Origin: RBG-16-34-14 sp963727535
Lineage (GTDB): Bacteria; Bacteroidota; Ignavibacteria; Ignavibacteriales; Ignavibacteriaceae
Assembly (NCBI GenBank): GCA_963727535.1
Contig: CAVSGR010000004.1
Coordinates: forward strand, 1-64,000
DNA: 64,000 nucleotides
Direction of reading: 5' to 3'
Every line of letters starts with the position of its first letter. Within the stretch, counting starts at the first letter, position 1. Below the pieces are notes generated by a model. That model ran no database searches. It was not told the origin of the DNA and worked only from the letters and a program-made list of their open reading frames with translations. Shown here piece by piece: positions 9,809 through 19,878 of the stretch. The position numbers and the translations under genes are program-made.

Positions 9809-10795
9809 ATGAACAAGAAAACTATTTTTACAATAATTAAAGCTGCTGTTAGTATTTCACTTCTAACTTATATTATTATTACCATCAATTGGAATGAAGT
9901 TGCAAACAATTTGAGTAATGCTAACTTCTTGCTGCTTTCAGTGGCGCTCTTGTTGTATGTTTTAGAACAGGTTGAATTAACTTATAAATGGAATATTCTT
10001 ATCGGGGCAAGAGGTATTAAAATTTCCTTATTCAGGTTAATTATTATAAACTCAATAGGAACTTTTTGGGGTTTGTTTTTACCTTCCAGCGTGGGTACAG
10101 ATGTAATACGCGGTTATTATTTAACAAAAAATAATTCAGAAAAGTCTATAAGTGTTTCTTCTGTTTTTGCCGATCGGATTTTAAGTATGTTCTCTTTGCT
10201 GTTATTGGGAGTAATTTTCATCTCGATTTATGGAGATTTGATATCTAAGCTCGATGTTAGAACATATATTATTTCGCTTGCAATTGCAGTAACAATTATT
10301 TTTTATTTTTTCCAGAAAGAAAAGACGGCGCATTTTTTAAAAGAAAAATTAAAATCGGTCAAATATAAAAAATTTATCGATTTACTTGTTAAACTCCATT
10401 TTTCGGTTTTAGAATATAAAAAGTATCCGAAGGCTTTATTGGCTTCTTTTTCTGTTAGCCTTCTTGTACAGGCGACGCGCATTCTTACTTATTACGTTGT
10501 TACAATATCTTTTAATATTCATGTTCCAGTAATTTATTTTTTTATTTTTGTTCCCATAATTATGATAATACTAATGATCCCGATTTCTATAGGTGGTTTG
10601 GGAGTAAGAGAAGGGACATTTATCGCGTTCTTTAGTTTAGTTGGTATGTCTATAAATGAAGCCGTTATAATATCGTTTACAACTTCCTTACTGAATACTT
10701 TAATTATCTTGTTAGGTGGTGTCGCATATTTATTTTATGGTTCGTCTTTTAGTTTGAAGGGAAAAGAAATTCCATTAAAAAATTCGCAGGAATAA
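9809..10795 (+). CDS. Flippase-like integral membrane protein (LPG synthase TM / UPF0104 type)
   Basis: 328 residues with about eight hydrophobic segments. Hallmarks of the flippase-like domain are the YKWNILI stretch, the LFLPSSVGTDVIRGYYL motif near residues 95-112 and FADRILSM, followed by the conserved IPISIGGLGVREG near residue 265. In this family the membrane domain occurs alone or fused to lipid-modifying synthetases; proposed roles include moving or supplying lipid-linked substrates. It begins after a 273-base gap (9536-9808) in which I see no gene, so a new promoter may lie there. Ends eight bases before the next GT2 gene. Confidence 0.85.
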   Translation: MNKKTIFTIIKAAVSISLLTYIIITINWNEVANNLSNANFLLLSVALLLYVLEQVELTYKWNILIGARGIKISLFRLIIINSIGTFWGLFLPSSVGTDVIRGYYLTKNNSEKSISVSSVFADRILSMFSLLLLGVIFISIYGDLISKLDVRTYIISLAIAVTIIFYFFQKEKTAHFLKEKLKSVKYKKFIDLLVKLHFSVLEYKKYPKALLASFSVSLLVQATRILTYYVVTISFNIHVPVIYFFIFVPIIMIILMIPISIGGLGVREGTFIAFFSLVGMSINEAVIISFTTSLLNTLIILLGGVAYLFYGSSFSLKGKEIPLKNSQE

Positions 10796-10803
10796 AAAAG
10801 TAA

Positions 10804-11856
10804 ATGGATGATGTTACAAACATTGAAGTATTTATTATCAATTACAATGGAAAGAATACAGTTCTTTCCACAATACAAAGCTTATATGAAAGCTGTAATG
10901 TTAAAGTTTCAATATCAGTAATTGATGATCATTCAACGGACGAGTCTGTAAATTTAATAAAAGAGAAGTATCCCGATATTGCTGTTTATGTGTTACCATC
11001 CAATACAAAAAAAGCAAATATTCTAAGAAACAAAGCGCTTCAATTGGCTAAGCGAGAATACCTCTTTGTGACTGATAATGATTTAAAATTTGATAAAAGA
11101 TGTCTGGTAGAATTATTTGATATCATGCAATCGGATGATAAAATTGCTACCTGTACTCCAAGATTAATGTATTGGGATCAACCGGACAAAATCTATGCAG
11201 CTGATACAAAAGTTCATTTCTTAGGTAGTACAATTGCGAATCAAAGAGACAAAATTTTTAAGGGAGATATTAATGATCCCTCTACAAATAGCGGCGGTGG
11301 AATTTGTCTTATCAGGCGCAAAGCGGCAATAAAAGTTGGAGGTTTTGATGAAAATTTTTTGACGGCCTGGGGCGATGATGGGGAATTTTATCAGAGATTG
11401 TTAAGGGCAGGGTATTCGTGTTTATATGTACCGGGTGCTTTTGCTTTACATGAAAATAAAATTGTTGATGCGATAAGAAAACAAAGGGTGGTTGGACAAA
11501 CTTATAACAGGTGGCGATTTATTTTTTCACATTATTCCATTTTGTTAATATTTTTTTTAATACCTGTTCTTTTTCTTTACGAAATTTTTCAAATTCTTTT
11601 TGTTTTGTTGAAAGGTGTTATTAAAGAATATATTGAAGGAAATCTATTGGTTATTAAGAACTTTAAATCAATATTTGATAAACGTAAAGTAGTACAAAGA
11701 TTAAAGGTTGTATCCGATAAAAAAGTTTTATACTCTGGGAATTTATTTATAGCCCCATCATTGGTCAAAAACCATACTTTTATCAGACTTGCCATCAACA
11801 CTTTTTCTTACTTTCTTAATTTCTATTGGCTTGTGATAAAGAGCATTACTCCGTAA
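10804..11856 (+). CDS. Glycosyltransferase family 2, membrane-associated
   Basis: 350 residues. The GT-A core opens with VFIINYNGKNTVLSTI, has VIDDHS and the divalent-metal motif near TDNDLKF, and the acceptor-side stretch GGFDENFLTAWGDDGEF (the ED/DD general-base region). A hydrophobic segment near residues 240-265 should hold it at the membrane. It likely adds a sugar to a lipid carrier or growing glycan in the cytoplasm. Start ATG 10804 lies eight bases after the flippase-like gene, so they form one unit. Confidence 0.88.
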   Translation: MDDVTNIEVFIINYNGKNTVLSTIQSLYESCNVKVSISVIDDHSTDESVNLIKEKYPDIAVYVLPSNTKKANILRNKALQLAKREYLFVTDNDLKFDKRCLVELFDIMQSDDKIATCTPRLMYWDQPDKIYAADTKVHFLGSTIANQRDKIFKGDINDPSTNSGGGICLIRRKAAIKVGGFDENFLTAWGDDGEFYQRLLRAGYSCLYVPGAFALHENKIVDAIRKQRVVGQTYNRWRFIFSHYSILLIFFLIPVLFLYEIFQILFVLLKGVIKEYIEGNLLVIKNFKSIFDKRKVVQRLKVVSDKKVLYSGNLFIAPSLVKNHTFIRLAINTFSYFLNFYWLVIKSITP

Positions 11857-11883
11857 TTTTCTACACTTCAAATAGAGGATTAT

Positions 11884-13056
11884 ATGACCCACTCTTTAAA
11901 AAGCCAGTTTCTTACCGAATTAAAATCAATATTTGTTGGCTATCCTAAGTTTGTATACTTCAACGTTGATAATAACAAAACGCCGGTATTTGTATATCAC
12001 ACAATTGATCCGGAATTATTTGAAGCACACCTTCTCTATTTGAAGCAAAACGGCTATAGAACTTTATCAATACATGAATATATCGAAATGTTAAGCAAAG
12101 GCAAATCGGTAAATAACAAAACCGTCTTACTTACTATAGATGATGCGCGTTCAAGTGTTTGGAGATATGCTTTCCCTTTATTAAAAAAATATGAAATGAA
12201 TGCGACAGTTTTTGTTATCCCCGGGTTGACTACTGAATCGGATAGCTGTAGGTTAAATCTTTTTGATGTTTGGGATGGTAAAAACAACCAGGATAAAATA
12301 AGTGATATTGATTCTAAGGATAATACCTTATGCACATGGAAGGAAATTTCTGAAATGTATATGTCCGGGTTGGTAAATATTGAATCGCACTCGCTTTTTC
12401 ATCGTGAAATTTTTAGAAGCTCACAGATTCTTGACTTTATAACTCCGGACAAAATGTTCTTACCGTATAATTTTTGTGGGTCAGCGTATTTATCTTACAC
12501 AAATATAGGCAAAGCATTAATTCCGGATGAATATATGGGACTTCCATTATTTGAATCGGACCCGCTAATGTTGGCAGGTCCCAGATTAAACATTTCTCAA
12601 GAGTTTACGTCAAAATGTAAAGAAATTTATTATACAAAAGGACACTCGGATAATAGTTGGAAAATAGAAATAAGAAATCTGGCAGCAGACTTCAAGAACC
12701 AAAAGAAATATTTTGATTTTATTCCCAGTTCAGAAAAGGAGGTAAGTGAAAATTTAGCTAATGCCAGAGAAATTATTCAAAATAAACTGGATAAAGATGC
12801 TGGGAATCATTTGTGTTTACCATGGACTATTGGTAATTTTAACACAATTAAAATTATCAAGGATCTCGAGATTAAAAGTTGTTTTTGGGGGGTCCTTCCA
12901 ATCAAAAAAAACAATGAATTTAACAACGATGAGTTTTTTATTCCACGTATTAAAAATGATTTCATCTTTAGGCTTCCTGGCAAAGACAGAAAAAGTTTGT
13001 TTTCAATATATTACTGCAAGTTTAAAAGAAGAGTTTCCAAAGAACGAATCTTCTAA
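11884..13056 (+). CDS. Polysaccharide deacetylase (NodB/CE4 type)
   Basis: 390 residues. VFVYHTID near residue 38, TVLLTIDDARSS near residue 82 (the catalytic Asp pair) and NIESHSLFHREIF near residue 168 (HxxxH metal site) are the CE4 motifs; the family removes N- or O-acetyl groups from glycans. The second half, about residues 200-390, does not match the usual compact NodB length (about 200 residues) and looks like an extra C-terminal domain. No signal peptide is evident, so the substrate may be a cytoplasmic glycolipid. AGAGGA precedes the ATG at 11884. Confidence 0.83.
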   Translation: MTHSLKSQFLTELKSIFVGYPKFVYFNVDNNKTPVFVYHTIDPELFEAHLLYLKQNGYRTLSIHEYIEMLSKGKSVNNKTVLLTIDDARSSVWRYAFPLLKKYEMNATVFVIPGLTTESDSCRLNLFDVWDGKNNQDKISDIDSKDNTLCTWKEISEMYMSGLVNIESHSLFHREIFRSSQILDFITPDKMFLPYNFCGSAYLSYTNIGKALIPDEYMGLPLFESDPLMLAGPRLNISQEFTSKCKEIYYTKGHSDNSWKIEIRNLAADFKNQKKYFDFIPSSEKEVSENLANAREIIQNKLDKDAGNHLCLPWTIGNFNTIKIIKDLEIKSCFWGVLPIKKNNEFNNDEFFIPRIKNDFIFRLPGKDRKSLFSIYYCKFKRRVSKERIF

Positions 13057-13090
13057 TTTTTTTATTTAAAAATTCTAAACGGAGTTAAAA

Positions 13091-14773
13091 ATGTCAAAAA
13101 AGTCTTTTCTTGTCATTGGTCTGTTAGGTGTTTTATTGATATTAGCGGGATTGATTTTAAGCCCAACTTTTGTTGGTAAATTCACCTCGGATGGTAAAAT
13201 AACTACTTTATGGGCTATTATCGGTATAAGTTTATTACGAACATATGCTATTACTTTTGGGGGAGTAATAACCATAGAATTGCTAATCCTTAATTTCCTT
13301 CTCCTTAAACAAAGGTTTTCTACAAAGGAAAAAAGGCTGGCTTTATACCTTTGGGCAATTTTTATGATTGGAATTGCTGTAATTATTACGGCTATTATTT
13401 TGGAACCTTCCTTAATTGAAGTTAAACTAAATCTCAAAGGAAGATTAAATGTGTATTTTATTGATACACTGTATTTTATGAGACTTCTAGTTATAAGTTT
13501 AGGTTGTTTAATAGTTTTTATTTCAATTCTGGTTCTGGGCAAAAAATCTATAGGATATAAAAGAAGTTTTAGACTTACTTTTCTTCCGGTTATTATGCTT
13601 TTATATTTTGTTCTTATTTACACTTTTTATATTAATCCCGAATATCCTGGCAATATAATATTCAAGTCAGGAACTTTTGATAAAATATCGGATCTTATAC
13701 TTGGAAGGGAAATTTTACTTTCTGATTTTGCTCCTAAATCTTCTCTAAAAGTAAAACGTAAAAAAATATATAAGGCAAAATATCCAGTAGTTGATCTGCA
13801 TTTTCATTTTACCTCTGATTTCTTTACACAGGAAGACAAAAAACTTATTGCGCCGGATGCTTTAATCAAATCAATGGATTCGGTTGGGGTTAGGACTATT
13901 GTAGGATTATGTGGATTGGATATTAAAGATCCTATAAATGATTATCAAAAAAAATATCCCGGAAGATTTCTTATCTTTTTTAATATATTATTAGGTGCAT
14001 CAAGAGTTAAATCTGATCAGTTTATGGCTGATTTACCTCGGAAACTAGAAGAATATGTAAAAAATGGAGCTAATGGACTTGGAGAATTTCCAAAGGACCT
14101 TGGGCTAAAAAGTTATGATTCTTCAGGTAAATTACTTCGTATAGACGATCCCCGCCTTGACCCGCTTTTTGCTAAAGCAGGTGAATTGCATATTCCAATT
14201 TTATGGCATACAACGGATCCTACCCCATTTTTCCAACCCATTGATAGATTTAATGAAAGGTTTATAGAACTTGGAAGATATCCCCAATGGAGCTATTATG
14301 GCCCTGAATATCCGTCCAAAGAAACTGTGCTTAAACAAAAAGAAAATGTAATAAAGAAACATCCTAATACTATTATTATCGGTGCTCATTTTGATTTTAT
14401 GACGGATGATTTAGTTTCATGTTGGACAATTACTGGACAAATACCCTAACTATTACGTTGAGTTTGCCTCCACTTTATCAGAGTTGGGTAGACAACCTTA
14501 TACAGCAAGAAAGTTTTTTATTAAATATCAGGATAAGATACTTTTTGGAACTGATGGGGGAGCACTTTTTACTAAAGGATGAGACCGTAGAAAAATTTTA
14601 TCAGGCTTATTTTGAATTTTTAGAAACAAATAATGAATATATAGATTATCCCTTAAAAGGAGCTATTAATCAGGGTAATTGGGAAATCTATGGGATCGGA
14701 CTTCCAGATTCGGGTCCTACAAAAAATATATTATAAGAATGCCGAAAAAATTCTGAAAATAAAAATCAATTAA
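13091..14773 (+). CDS. Membrane-anchored amidohydrolase (three frameshifts)
   Basis: The first 190 residues contain about five hydrophobic segments. They are followed by an amidohydrolase-2 domain: YPVVDLHFHF (HxH metal site), GANGLGEFPKDLG, IPILWHTTDPTPFF and IIIGAHFDFMTDDL. The first frame ends at 14447-14449, but the protein can be followed through three small indels: YPNYYVEFASTLSELGR and ILFGTDGGALF (about 14440-14578), then DETVEKFYQAYFEFLE (about 14579-14710), then VLQKIYYKNAEKIL to a stop at 14771-14773. The catalytic Asp would be the D of GTDGG. Amidohydrolase-2 enzymes hydrolyse or decarboxylate C-N/C-C bonds; a membrane anchor within a glycan cluster suggests a lipid- or cell-wall-linked substrate (inference). 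GGAG precedes the ATG. Confidence 0.8.
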
Positions 14774-14856
14774 AATATTATGGATTTTCAACATGCAAAA
14801 TTTTGAGAACAATTTAATCAGACTATTATATATTTCTTAATATAGAAAGAAAACAA

Positions 14857-16321
14857 TTGGTAGAAGTAGGAAAGAAACTTAAAATTAACTCCTTTCTTGT
14901 AAGAAACAGAAAAATTATCCTTATAGTCTTATTACATCTATTAATAACAGTTCCTCTTGCTTATCTACTGAACGTTTGGTACGATGAGTCTTGTTCATTA
15001 GATACAACATCTGGGAGCATATCCTATGCAGTACAGCGATCGATCCAATTTGAGTGGCAGCCCCCTGTATATTTTGTATTGTTAGATATTTGGAGAAAGC
15101 TTGATGGTTCTTATTTTTTTGCACGCTTGCTTTCAATTATTTTTTCTAGTGCCACAATTGTAATTAGTTATAAATTTATAAAACAATTTTTGAAAGTAAA
15201 CAAACCTGAACTAGTAACCCTATTAATAGCAATAAATCCCTTCTTAGTTTATTACGCGCTGGAAGTCAGATTATATACTATGGTAATATTTTTTTCAGGG
15301 AGCCTGGTTTATTTAATGTATAAAATTTATTTTTATGATAACAAATCAAGTGTCTACCGTGTATTATTTATTTTAGTTTCGATTCTTTCTATTCATACAC
15401 AATACTATATGGGATTTCTTATATTTGGTGTAGGTGTCAGTGTTTTTATTTATAAAAGATGGGGAAAGTTTAAAGTTTTTTTGGTAGATATGATCTTGCC
15501 TTTGGTAAGTTTAATTGGGGTAATTCCTTTTCTTGACGCTATAACAATACAAACACAATTTCACGCGGAAACGAGCAAATTAAGTTTTACAGGGATTGTT
15601 GAATTCTTTAAAACAAGGATACTTTCATACATTTTTTCATTGGATTCTTCTGCTTTTAAAATTTCTTTCAAGGTATGAAGTCTGGTTATTTATATTTTTA
15701 ATTATCGGAATCTTTCTGTTTTCAATTAAAAGTCGTTTTAAAAAATTGAAGAAAATACTTCGTTTAAAAGAATTCAGTACAATTCCTATAGTTATTATTT
15801 TAATATTATTTTTTATTCTTCTACTTATGAAATTTGGAGGGGGAACTTTAGAGATAAGACATACTGCCGTTTTATTCTTACCGTTAGTTTACGCTGTAAT
15901 TGTTTTGGCTTTTATAACTCCAAGCAAAAAAAAATTGGCTTTCTGGTTTTTACTCCTGACTTTTCTTTATGCAACATCTTTAGTTAATAAATTTTCATTA
16001 CCACTTGCAAAGGAGGGAGACGGGATAAGAATATCTAAATATTTAGAAACTAATGAAAAGCCGAATGAATTAATTTTTACACCATATAACATTATAGCAA
16101 TGCCTCTAAGAGTACACTATATGGGGAAGAATCCGATAATTAGTCTACACGATAGTTTATCAACAGAAGAAAGCCGAAAGGCATTGATAAAAGAAATAAA
16201 TAATAAATCGGTATTTTGTTGGTGGGATTTTCCATATCCCGCTCCTACCTGGGGAGTGATTCTAAAACAAATGAAAGTTTGTGAGAAATTTATTGCAGAC
16301 AATTTTACGGTGATTAAATAA
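14857..16321 (+). CDS. Multi-pass glycosyltransferase, GT39/ArnT-like (one frameshift)
   Basis: A highly hydrophobic protein of about 487 residues with roughly ten to twelve membrane segments. The first periplasmic loop has WYDESCSLDTTS and, after it, FEWQPPVYFVLLDIWRKL and FFARLLSIIF, the pattern of ArnT/PMT-type enzymes that use polyprenyl-phosphate sugars outside the membrane. The frame ends at 15676-15678, but the next frame, open from before 15640, continues with more membrane segments to 16321, so one base is gained or lost between about 15620 and 15676. Start is TTG at 14857; no better ATG is close. It pairs well with the following GtrB-type enzyme, which would make its lipid-linked donor. 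Confidence 0.75.
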
Positions 16322-16439
16322 AAGCCATTTTAAGGGAATGGAATTGTGGCATTTGAAAAGGAAAAAAATAATTTTATTTCTTTCTAACGTGAATTTTTTT
16401 TAGATCAAAAAAATATCAGATAACTTTTACAAACATCAA

Positions 16440-17396
16440 ATGGAAAAAGAAACACCTGAAATATCTGTCGTCATTCCGGTATATAATGAATACAATGTAA
16501 TCCCAGAGCTTTACGAGCGTTTGAAAGCTTCTGTGTCTGAAATAGCTGAAAATTATGAATTCATTTTTGTCAACGATGGGAGTAAAGATGAAACTTTATC
16601 ACAACTTTTGGAGATTAGCAAAATTGATAATAAGGTTAAATACATTAGTTTCAGTAGAAATTTTGGCCACCAAATTGCTGTTTCAGCTGGATTAGAATTT
16701 TGTTCCGGTAGCGCTGTTGTAATTATTGACGGGGATTTACAGGACCCGCCTGAACTTATACCTAAACTTTACGATAAGTTTAAAGAGGGCTTTGAAGTTG
16801 TTTATGCACTCAGGGCTAAACGAAAAGGCGAAACATTTTCGAAAAAAATGACTGCAAAAATCTTTTACCGTCTATTAAAAAAAATTACATCAATAGATAT
16901 TCCTTTGGATACGGGCGATTTTAGATTAGTAGATAAAAAAATTGTTGAGTTATTAAAATCAATGCCTGAAAAAAATAAATTTTTAAGAGGACAGATTGCA
17001 TGATTAGGTTTTAAACAAACATTTGTAGAATTTGAACGTGAAAAAAGAAAATTCGGAAAGACAGGGTATTCTTTAAAGAAAATGATAACTTTTGCGTTGG
17101 ATGGAATTACTGCTTTCTCAGATAAGCCCTTAAAAATTGTAACTTACAGTGGATTTTATGTTTCCTTGTTAGCCTTTATTATTATTTTATATTCTTTTTT
17201 TTCTTTTCTTGTTTTACACCGAACTATTCCCGGATGGACATCTTTAATGATTAGTACAATGTTTATTGGGGGAATTCAACTAATCTCAATAGGGATAATA
17301 GGCGAGTACATAAGCAGGATAAATGATAATGTGAGGCAAAGACCCCTCTATGTTCTTGAAAAGACAAATATTGAAAATATTACTTATAGCAAGTAG
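16440..17396 (+). CDS. Polyprenyl-phosphate glycosyltransferase, GtrB/ArnC type (in-frame TGA)
   Basis: A DPM1-like GT2: ISVVIPVYNEYNVIPELYE, FVNDGSKD, IIDGDLQDPPEL (DxD) and DTGDFRLVDKK, then two C-terminal membrane helices (about residues 235-255 and 270-290). It should load a sugar from an NDP-sugar onto undecaprenyl phosphate for the preceding membrane glycosyltransferase. The frame is interrupted only by TGA at 17001-17003, exactly where the family has Trp in RGQIAWLGFKQ; the same frame continues to TAG at 17394-17396 without an indel. A TGG to TGA substitution or base-call error is the simplest cause; TGA is used as a normal stop elsewhere in the window. Confidence 0.87.
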
Positions 17397-17420
17397 CTCT
17401 TATTAATCCCCAAGTAATGA

Positions 17421-17762
17421 TTAGCCCGGGGGCCAGTTCATTTGCCTGCCGCCGAGAAGATGAAGATGCAAATGGTAAACTGTTTGTCCGCCTTTATCGC
17501 CGCTGTTTATAACTAATCTAAAACCATCATCGATCTTCATTTCTTTAGCAAGCTTGTTTGCTGTATCAATCATTTCAGCTAAAACTTCTGAATGTTTGGC
17601 TTTATCAAAATCATTTATTCTCGGAATTTCTTCTTTAGGAATAATAATGATATGTACAGGGGCTTGTGGATTTATGTCTCTGAATGCGAGAACTTTATCT
17701 GATTCAAAAACTATATCTGCTTTAATTTCTTTGTTAATAATTTTTGAAAAGATAGTGCTCAT
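17421..17762 (-). CDS. hinT: HIT family nucleotide-binding hydrolase
   Basis: 113 residues of the HINT branch. VFRD-like FRDINPQAPVHIIIIPK and the histidine triad HLHLHLLGGRQMNWPPG at the C-terminus are unmistakable; the middle His of the triad is the nucleophile for hydrolysing AMP linkages to amines (nucleoside phosphoramidates, aminoacyl-AMP). Cytosolic, usually a dimer. It begins two bases after the response-regulator stop, so it is the last gene of that minus-strand operon. Confidence 0.95.
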   Translation of the reverse strand: MSTIFSKIINKEIKADIVFESDKVLAFRDINPQAPVHIIIIPKEEIPRINDFDKAKHSEVLAEMIDTANKLAKEMKIDDGFRLVINSGDKGGQTVYHLHLHLLGGRQMNWPPG

Positions 17763-17764
17763 AA

Positions 17765-19135
17765 TTAATCTTCCTTTTTATCTTTCTGAGATTCTATTTC
17801 ATATTTTTTCATTTTGTTGTAAAGATGACTTCGTTGTATATCAAGAATTTCTGCCGTCTTGCTGATGTTCCAATCATTTGCCTTTAGTTGCTTTAGAATA
17901 AAAGCCCGTTCTGCTTTTTCCTTAAATTCCTGGAAAGAATTGCTTGAATCTATTATCTCATTAATTTTTGATTGACCTGTTGTAGCGAGAAAATCAACAT
18001 CGCTTTTCCTGATTTCTTTCTTATCAACAAGGATCATAATTCTTTCAATTACATTTCTTAATTCACGCACATTTCCTGTCCATGGTAAGCTTTTCATCAA
18101 AGAGATCGCATCGTCACTGAATTTAACAATAGCCTTTTTGTGTTTTGTCGCAATATCAGTTGCAAAATGTTCTATAAGAATCGGAATGTCATCTGTTCGT
18201 TCACGCAATGGAGGAACGTAAATTGGTATTACGTTTAATCTGTGAAAAAGATCTTCTCTGAAATTATTTTTTTCAATTTCCTCTTTTAGATTTTTGTTCG
18301 TTGCAGAAACTACTCTCACATCTACTTCGATCTTTTTTGTTCCACCGACTCTCTCGATCCTTCCACTTTCCAATGCGTGAAGCACTTTTGCCTGTGCCTG
18401 CAGACTCATATCGCCTATTTCATCTAAGAACAATGTGCCTTTATTTGCAAGTTCAAATCTTCCAATTCTTTGTTGGTAAGCTCCTGTGAAAGAACCTTTC
18501 TCGTGTCCAAATAATTCAGATTCTATAAGTTCGTTCGGAATCGCAGCACAATTGACCTCAACAAAAGGTTTTTCCTTTCTTACACTTTTCTCGTGAATTG
18601 CTCTTGCAACCAATTCTTTTCCAGTTCCGTTTTCGCCAGTTATTAAAACTCTTGTTTCTAGTGGGGCAACTCTTTCAATAATCTCAAGTATGCTGTTTAT
18701 TGCTTTGCTGTTGCCAAGAATTTTCCCATCACCTGTTAAAGATTTCTTTATTTCCTTATTCTCAATTATAAGATTAGCTTGCTCAACAGCATTTCTTACA
18801 CTTATAAGAAGTTTATCACGGTCAATGGGTTTTTCAATAAAATCAAATGCCCCGAGTTTTGTTGCTTTTATTGCATTTTCAACACTGCCGTGAGCCGAAA
18901 TAATTATTACGGAGAGCGTGGAATTAATTTCTTTTACTTTCTTTAAAACTTCAAAACCGCTCATCTCAGGCATTTGGATATCTAAAAGGAGAGCAGAAAA
19001 ATTACCTGATGAGATTTTATTGATTCCTTCTGCAGCAGAAGTAGTGGAATCCACAGTATATCCTTCATATTCAAGAATGAATTTTATACTCTCGCAGATT
19101 TCTTTTTCATCATCAATAATTATTATTGATTTCAT
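17765..19135 (-). CDS. Sigma-54-dependent response regulator, NtrC family
   Basis: 456 residues in the classic order. Residues 1-120 are the receiver domain, with LLLDIQMPEMSG holding the phosphorylated Asp and the Lys of FIEKPID. Residues about 140-370 are the AAA+ domain: GENGTGKE (Walker A), ESELFGHEKGSFTGA carrying the sigma-54 contact loop, and GTLFLDEIGD (Walker B). Residues about 410-448 form a Fis-type helix-turn-helix (NISKTAEILDIQRSHLY). It activates sigma-54 promoters when phosphorylated. No histidine kinase gene is nearby, so the partner is elsewhere. Its start overlaps the stop of the upstream secreted-protein gene by four bases. Confidence 0.96.
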   Translation of the reverse strand: MKSIIIIDDEKEICESIKFILEYEGYTVDSTTSAAEGINKISSGNFSALLLDIQMPEMSGFEVLKKVKEINSTLSVIIISAHGSVENAIKATKLGAFDFIEKPIDRDKLLISVRNAVEQANLIIENKEIKKSLTGDGKILGNSKAINSILEIIERVAPLETRVLITGENGTGKELVARAIHEKSVRKEKPFVEVNCAAIPNELIESELFGHEKGSFTGAYQQRIGRFELANKGTLFLDEIGDMSLQAQAKVLHALESGRIERVGGTKKIEVDVRVVSATNKNLKEEIEKNNFREDLFHRLNVIPIYVPPLRERTDDIPILIEHFATDIATKHKKAIVKFSDDAISLMKSLPWTGNVRELRNVIERIMILVDKKEIRKSDVDFLATTGQSKINEIIDSSNSFQEFKEKAERAFILKQLKANDWNISKTAEILDIQRSHLYNKMKKYEIESQKDKKED

Positions 19136-19791
19136 AACGGGTTTCCGAAATAATAAAGTGTTCGCATTATCAAAACCTGTGATGGGAGGACTGATTTATC
19201 TTTTTTCAACATCTTGCCAAAACATTTTCCATAAAAATTAACATCAAGATCCCTGTAATCAACAGAAGATTGGATCTTAAAATCCTCCTCAAATGCTTCT
19301 ATAAAATTACCAATTAGATGTTCGAAATCAAAAAGGACTGTAGAATAGGATAAAAAAGTGAACCCGAAAAAATGAGCATTCTTATCCTTATCACCATAAT
19401 CATTTTGTGGTGTGTCATAAAAGAATTTTGAAGGCAGGTTTTCATTTTTAAGATTATAAATCGAATCACTGGCAGAAACTAATGGATAATTCCAAACAGA
19501 CTTTATTAAGGGAATAACAATCGGAACTTCTTTATAAGGAACAGTTGCAAGACATGAAGCAAGCAAAGCTTCTGAGTAATTATAATCTTCGAATTTTAAT
19601 GCTGTCGCGTAAATAGAATCAACTGCCGGTAAATCTCCTATTTCTTTTCTTAATTGAATAAATTTATCTGAAGCAATATATGATGAAATGTAATTAACAG
19701 CTTTGGAGATACTGCTTTGCTGGGAATAAGAAAAAGGTAAGATTGCTGTTAAGGCAAAATGAAAGAACAAAATTTTTTTGGGGAAACACAT
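19132..19791 (-). CDS. Secreted protein of unknown function
   Basis: 219 residues with an N-terminal signal peptide (hydrophobic FFHFALTAILPF, likely cut after FSYSQ). The mature part is mostly helical near the start, then mixed, and matches no family I recognise. It overlaps the sigma-54 regulator start by four bases, which suggests coupled translation and a role linked to the signal sensed by that system, but nothing in the sequence shows what that is. Confidence 0.65.
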   Translation of the reverse strand: MCFPKKILFFHFALTAILPFSYSQQSSISKAVNYISSYIASDKFIQLRKEIGDLPAVDSIYATALKFEDYNYSEALLASCLATVPYKEVPIVIPLIKSVWNYPLVSASDSIYNLKNENLPSKFFYDTPQNDYGDKDKNAHFFGFTFLSYSTVLFDFEHLIGNFIEAFEEDFKIQSSVDYRDLDVNFYGKCFGKMLKKDKSVLPSQVLIMRTLYYFGNPL

Positions 19792-19838
19792 AACTCAAAT
19801 ATATTTGTTTTACACGAAGAATATAAGGTGAGTTTTTA

Positions 19839-19869
19839 GAGATGACATCTTTTAAAAAGATATCATCTC
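19839..19869. repeat. Inverted repeat between two minus-strand genes
   Basis: Fourteen to fifteen bases (19839-19853) are repeated in inverted form at 19855-19869 with one mismatch. The hairpin lies just past the carboxylase stop at 19879 (minus strand). Neither strand shows a clear U-tract, so it may be a weak terminator or an mRNA-stabilising hairpin. Confidence 0.55.
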
Positions 19870-19878
19870 CTTGAGAAT

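Noticed and set aside
17001..17003. TGA read as tryptophan across the genome (alternative code)
   Set aside because: Several clearly intact genes end in TGA at the expected length, such as the gene ending at 4331. Only one clear TGA-at-Trp case was found and other lesions use TAG or indels.
19839..19869. Strong terminator for the carboxylase operon
   Set aside because: The hairpin is good but no U-tract follows on either strand, so it is listed only as an inverted repeat.
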